Source: Stomorhina lunata (lineage: Eukaryota > Arthropoda > Insecta > Diptera > Rhiniidae). From it: 64,000 bases of DNA. Positions within the stretch are counted from its first letter, which is position 1. Every line of letters starts with the position of its first letter. Under the pieces are notes generated by a model that saw nothing but the letters and a program-made list of their open reading frames with translations, was not told where the DNA came from and did not search any database. A program made the position numbers and the translations under genes. Below, piece by piece: positions 58,886 to 64,000 of the stretch. The stretch lies in contig OW121743.1 in the NCBI GenBank assembly GCA_933228675.1, forward strand, positions 64,491,540 through 64,555,539. Direction: 5' to 3'.

Positions 58886-60715
58886 AAGAAATTTAACAAA
58901 CATTTCCTATTTTTATAGAAATTTTTCAAAAATTTCCTATTTTTTAAAGGAAATTTTTCAAAAATTTCCTATTTTTTAAAGGAAATTTTTCAAAAATTTC
59001 CTATTTTTTAAAGGAAATTTTTAAAAAATTTCCTATTTTTTAAAGGAAATTTTTCAAAAATTTCCTAGTTTTTAAAGGAAATTTTTCAAAAATTTCCTAT
59101 TTTTTAAAGGAAATTTTTCAAAAATTTCCTATTTTTTAAAGGAAATTTTTCAAAAATTTCCTATTTTTTAAAGGAAATTTTTCAAAAATTTTCTATTTTT
59201 TGAAGGAAATTTTTCAAAAATTTCCTATTTTTTAAAGGAAATTTTTAAAAAATTTCCTATTTTTAAAGGAATTTTTTTTTAAATTTTCTATTTTTAAATG
59301 AAATTTTCAAAAATTTCATATTTTTAAAGGAAATTTTCAAAAATTTCCTATTTTTAACGGAAATTTTTCAAAAATTTCCTATTTTTTAACGAAAATTTTT
59401 CAAAAATTTCCTATTTTTTAACGGAAATTTTTCAAAAATTTCCTATTTTTTAACGGAAATTTTTCAAAAATTTCCTATTTTTCAAAAATTTTCTATTTTT
59501 TAAAGAAAATTTTTCAAAAATGTTCTATTTTTTATAGAAAATTTTTCAAAAATTTCCTATTTTTATAAGAAATTTCTCAAAAATTTACTATTTTTGTAAG
59601 AAATTTTTCAAAAATTTCCTTTTTTTATAAGAAACTTTTCAAAAATTTTCTATTTTTGTAAGAAATTTTTCAAAAATTTCCTATTTTTTAAAGAAAATTT
59701 TTCAAAAATTTCCTATTCTTTAAAAGAAATTTTTCAAAAATTTCCTGTTTTTATAGGAATTTTTTTTTAAATTTCCTATTTTTAAATTTCATATTTTTAT
59801 AGAAAATTTTTCAAAAATTTCCTATTTTTATAGGAAATTTTTCAAAAATTTCCTATTTATATAGGAAATTTTTCAAAATTTTCCTATTTTTATAGGAAAT
59901 TTTTCAAAAATTTCCTATTTTTATAGGAAATTTTTCAAAAATTTCCTATTTTTATAGGAAATTTTTCAAAAATTTCCTATTTTTATAGGAAATTTTTCAA
60001 AAATTTCCTATTTTTATAGGAAATTTTTCAAAAATTTCCTATTTTTATAGGAAATTTTTCAAAAATTTCCTATTTTTATAGGAAATTTTTCAAAAATTTC
60101 CTATTTTTATAGGAAATTTTTCAAAAATTTCCTATTTTTATAGGAAATTTTTCAAAAATTTCCTATTTTTATAGGAAATTTTTCAAAAATTTCCTATTTT
60201 TATAGGAAATTTTTCAAAAATTTCCTATTTTTATAGGAAATTTTTCAAAAATTTCCTATTTTTATAGGAAATTTTTCAAAAATTTCCTATTTTTATAGGA
60301 AAATTTTCAAAAATTTCCTATTTTTATAGGAAATTTTTCAAAAATTTCCTATTTTTATAGGAAATTTTTCAAAAATTTCCTATTTTTATAGGAAATTTTT
60401 CAAAAATTTCCTATTTTTATAGGAAATTTTTCAAAAATTTCCTATTTTTATTGGAAATTTTTCAAAAATTTTCTATTTTTATCGGAAATTTTTCAAAAAT
60501 TTTCTATTTTTATCGGAAATTTTTCAAAAATTTTCTATTTTTATCGGAAATTTTTCAAAAATGTCCTATTTTAATAGGAAGTTTTGTTCAAAATTTCCTA
60601 TTTTTATAGGATTTTGTTTTAAATTTCCTATTTTAATAGGATTTTTTTTTTAATTTCCTATTTTTATAGGATTTTTTTTTAATTTCCTATTTTGATAGGA
60701 TTTTTTTAAATTATT
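58886..60715. repeat. 31-bp palindromic satellite array
   Basis: The unit is AGGAAATTTTT-C-AAAAATTTCCT plus a linker ATTTTTAT; the first 23 bases are a perfect palindrome around one C. Sub-blocks differ in the linker: TTTTTAAAGG (about 58930-59270, 32-bp units), TTAACGG (59350-59470), mixed (59500-59790), TTTTTATAGG (59800-60430, about 20 nearly identical units), TATCGG (60470-60550), then decayed units. This block structure points to local homogenisation by unequal exchange. Confidence 0.95.
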
Positions 60716-62261
60716 TTCTTTACAAAAGTGATTTTTAATGGTTTACTTCCTTTTGTCTTTCAATTAAATATCGTCAAATAAATATTGAAATAAGAAAACC
60801 CCCTTTCCTAAACCCGACAAACACAATGACTCTAAGAATTAATTTTGAGTAACATGTGTCAACACTCCAGATTTAGTTAATTTTTCAAAAACTCCATCAT
60901 CAACATGTAAATTTCGAGTCTGAAATCGCGTAAACATTTACATGATAATTTTCTAAAAATCATGTTGACAAAGATTTACGAGTTTCTAAAAGTTTCGAGA
61001 ACTGACAAACACTCTATTCTATATCATCATATATCATCAATATCCATATATCAACAGAATTAAGGAACTCATACAAAAACACCTCCAACTCCCCTTAACC
61101 TTAAACAAGAAATCTCCATATCACCCTTTCTTTACCTATGACAGCTTAAACATGAAAATTGAAAATAAGAAAAAAGATATTCATACTCTTAATATGGAAA
61201 TGACGAAGAAAGGAAAGGAAACTACTCTAATGCTTAACTCGGGTGTATATAAAATATGAGGACTTGACATTTTTTGCTTATTTTCTTGTCATACTCGTAA
61301 GGACGAAAGTAGAAAGGAAACTTTATTAGAAAATAATTTTAGGCTCAAAAGTGACTGACAACCAGCAAGAAACTATATTACGGGTATGACAGGCATAAAT
61401 GCGAAAATTTCTTAATGGGGTGGTGGTGGCGAGGAAAGTTTATTCTGTTTTCTTTTTTCCTGGCATAAAAAATAAGTGACAGACAAAGTTGTTTAAGCTG
61501 TCAAGTTTGACACTTTGATAGTATGTTTTTCAATTTTTTTTTTCGTATAAAGCTTGAAAGAGGAGAGGGTTGTTGTGTGAAGGAGGAGTTGCAAGAAATT
61601 TCTCGTTTGTCGCTAAATGTAAATTTTTGCTTCCTTTTTCATTGCCCTTAAATATGAACTTAAGTGCTTTAAGGATTTGTTGACATGTTTCCGTTTCCTC
61701 TTGTTGTTAATTTGTTCTTCATTCTTTATTTATATTGTAATTTTCTATTATCAATTACCTTTGTAATATAGAGGTATAACTTCTTTGGCAATAAAATTTG
61801 TTTTCAAGAAATTTATATGCAAATTGTCTTTATTATTTCATTTTTCAAGTTATTAAGTGACGTTTTTCATTTAAGTCCTTTCGAACTGGAGTCTCTTTTT
61901 CTTTTGCGTGTTCTTGATTGATGGATTTCTGTGTGTTGGCATATTTTGTTTGTTGTTTCGTTGTCTTTAGAGCTTATGACAAGCTCTTGATTAAAAAACT
62001 TCACTGCCCACATGGGACTAGAGACTAGATGGTTCGTTCTATTGCCTAAATAACACATCCTTGTTGCTGCTTGTCGTCATTGTTCTTGAAATACCCAACA
62101 GATTGCTGGTGTATTTGGGTTACCCAACAGTTTACGGGTGGTAGAAACACCAAATTGGTTTTCCAAGTCTTACGAAAGTAATTTTTCATATATAGGATTA
62201 TATATATATGATTACTTTATGCACACACACACTTTAATTCGATTTATAATATTATTTCCTA
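60716..62261. other. stretch without recognised gene
   Basis: Less repetitive than its surroundings. A 63-codon minus-strand ORF (61867-62058) ends in a basic run but has no recognisable domain and no supporting signals. Confidence 0.4.
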
Positions 62262-62505
62262 TATGTGACCTTCTTCGAGAAAAGGGACCTAGTCTATGAA
62301 GATAAAATTTTGAGAAAAATTAAAAATAAAATTTTAATATTTTTCTCATTTTTATCGATTTTCCCAAGTTCGTTCTGAATATTTTTGTGGGGTAAATAAA
62401 TTTTTATCAGAAATCCGACTCTTTTCATCTTATTCTACAACCCTTTTCGGAATCGGGAATCCACTTTTAAGTCCAAACCCATCTTTTGACACCTAACGAA
62501 TAATA
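62262..62505. mobile_element. MITE, related copy with decayed right end
   Basis: Left end TATGTGACCTTCT then AAAGGGACCTAG as in 56072. The middle is inverted relative to that copy; the right end is not clearly preserved. Confidence 0.55.
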
Positions 62506-62604
62506 GGAAGATAATATTATAAGTAAAACTATTATTTAGGGGACAATATTCTATATTGTTCTACCACTGACATGGAGTATAAGCATACCGTATATTTCTC
62601 TTAA

Positions 62605-63270
62605 ATGGCTCGATTGTGCTTTCAACCGAATTTCAGTTGCTTCGTCTGCTGGCAACTCAACCGGTAAAAAAAAGTTGTATTATATATGGCAACACATGTC
62701 AGCTACTAACTTATCGAAAATTATGGCTGGCAACTAAGAAGAAAATTGTAAACAAACGGCCATTTCAATGAAAAAAGTAAAAGAAGATAATATAAATATT
62801 TAATTGTTTAAAAATTAGTAAAGTTTAAAGTTTTTTTTCGGATAGATGTTTTCAAAAGTCCCATGGCACAACCTACGTTGTCGATGATTCTAATAGAAGT
62901 CATACAATTAATTGAGCAAAAATTTTATAAATTATGGATTGTCTTAAAAGTAGAAAAATACACAATAAAAACTTCTTTATTTAAAAATAAAATTTTCAGA
63001 CATTGTTGGATGTATATAAGGCACACATGTGTTTATCATAGGATCATATTCCTTCTGCTGTTTTTACAAAAACGAAATCACAGCAACTACAAATTCCCGG
63101 TTGCCAAAATAACCTATAGCTGGCAACTAGAATTGACTCTTGTTGCCACCTACAATATGATGAATAATTGATAAGGCAATTCAGTTTCTGTTATCAGTTG
63201 CCATACATAATGTCATTTTGTCAATTGGCAACACAATTAATACTGAGTTGCAAATACACAATCGAGCCAT
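62605..63270. mobile_element. TIR element with GGCAAC subterminal repeats
   Basis: The 666-bp element has exact 14-bp inverted ends, ATGGCTCGATTGTG and CACAATCGAGCCAT. GGCAAC or GTTGCC occurs eight times, all within the outer parts (62650-62735 and 63100-63235) and none in the middle, as expected of transposase-binding subterminal repeats. A 102-codon plus-strand ORF (62863-63171) covers the middle and right part but has no recognised domain. The superfamily is not determined. Confidence 0.75.
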
Positions 63271-63371
63271 AATTTTGTCACAGTAATCATGGATCTGCTT
63301 TTTTCTTTTTTTTAATTTAGGACCAGCACTCAGGGGATGACCCCTACTTATACGATGCATTGTGTTGTATT

Positions 63372-64000
63372 GGAACTAGGAAAATAGGTTATAGGAAGGA
63401 GGATAGATGGAGTAGTCTTTGTGGACATTTGATTTGAATTTACCTATATTGCAATTGGCAGGAAACATTTTTGCGGGAAGCGAATTTCACATACGAACTG
63501 TAAGACTAAAGAACGAATTTTCTCTGTAGTGTGTTGTTCGGTCTACCGACCAATCGACCACGAAGGAATATACTCTAGCACAATGACGTGTATTGCGTAA
63601 AAAAGTTTGAGTTTCGGAAACGAGTTCCCTGATTTCGTTAGAGCACATTAAAAAGTAGTAACGATAGAACAGTGAGACACAACCCACATTGCGACGGTAC
63701 TCCAGTGAATCAATAGAATTGGATACCCTACTGTCACCGATGAGCACTTTCGGCCTCTCTTGCAATCAGTCGAGAAGCTCCAAAATAGACTTTGAAGCAA
63801 CGGCCCATACCTGAGAGTTGTATTCCATTTTCGATCGGATTTAGGTGGTGTAAATAGTAATTAGATCAGAAGAAGTGAAGTATCTCTTACACCGTTTTAG
63901 AAAACCGAGGCACTTGAAAGATATGCTTTGTCCAACGCACATCACATTGTATTCTCATGCCTAGAACATCAAGAGCATCTGATTTCTCAATATGTACACC
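63372..64000 (-). pseudogene. non-LTR retrotransposon RT C-terminus
   Basis: The minus strand gives, in order, VHIEKSDALDVLGMRIQCD, a frame-shifted KMEYNSQVWA block, ERPKVLIGDSRVSN, SIDSLEYRRNVGCVSLFYRY, THYRENSFFSLTVRM and, after a TGA where Trp is expected, NSLPAKMFPANCNIG with FKSNVHKDYS, ending at TAG near 63376. It is the same family as the relic at 21790-22880, with closely parallel blocks. At least one nonsense change and several frameshifts are present, so it is inactive. The upstream RT core lies beyond the window. Jockey-like clade is inferred from the tail only. Confidence 0.82.

Noticed and set aside
61867..62058. 63-codon minus-strand ORF with basic C-terminus as a small gene
   Set aside because: Length is at background level and no promoter, splice or homology signal is visible.
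62863..63171. 102-codon ORF as a host gene
   Set aside because: It lies wholly within a TIR element, extends into the subterminal GGCAAC repeats and has no recognisable domain.

Overview
The window is a strongly A+T-rich stretch of a nuclear animal genome, most likely a calyptrate-type fly. That is inferred from many copies of dipteran (GTCY)n-bearing dispersed repeats of the mini-me kind, a rosa-like DD41D mariner, a piggyBac-like transposase, hAT elements and fly-type non-LTR retrotransposon remnants. I find no host protein gene, no rRNA and no canonical tRNA in 64 kb. The window reads as intergenic or deep-intronic DNA built almost entirely by nested transposons and simple satellites.

Layout. 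1-9.2 kb: a hAT terminus, mini-me-like repeats in both orientations, a hAT element (3217-4257) with a perfect 8-bp target duplication, and an RTE-like retrotransposon scrap. 10.3-14.25 kb: a 29-bp satellite that flips orientation near 12.24 kb, giving two arms of about 2 kb in inverted orientation. 15.6-19.9 kb: more mini-me-like copies, the 3' half of a piggyBac element, a short hAT-like element, and a Penelope-like fragment that contains a complete-looking type I hammerhead ribozyme (19719-19764). 20.4-22.9 kb: a degraded DD41D mariner and a non-LTR RT relic, each split by a different TIR element. 23.9-30.2 kb: a TIR element with an antisense tRNA-like module (family B, itself split by a TA-flanked element), a second dispersed repeat holding a mariner tail, and a second TIR family with tRNA-like modules (family A). 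30.5-33.7 kb: an element with TIRs of roughly 270 bp, filled by a retroelement-like repeat with 130-bp tandem units. 34.9-37.3 kb: three adjacent mini-me-like copies and an AT satellite. 39.1-42.2 kb: a broken RTE-like retrotransposon with a fragment of Ty3/gypsy RT inside its RT. 42.3-51.6 kb: further copies of families A and B and a degenerate AAAGCTTTT-rich array. 52.45-53.75 kb: an apparently intact DD41D mariner, the only convincing complete coding sequence. 54-60.7 kb: three more satellite fields, including a 31-bp satellite whose unit is itself a palindrome. 62-64 kb: a MITE, a TIR element with reiterated GGCAAC motifs, and another non-LTR RT tail.

The genes do not form a host pathway. 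What links them is transposition: one intact transposase, several dead copies of its relatives, and many non-autonomous elements. The strongest leads are the hammerhead ribozyme, the two TIR families carrying antisense Pol III-type tRNA-like modules, and the large inverted satellite. All family names rest on motifs read by eye; no database search was possible.
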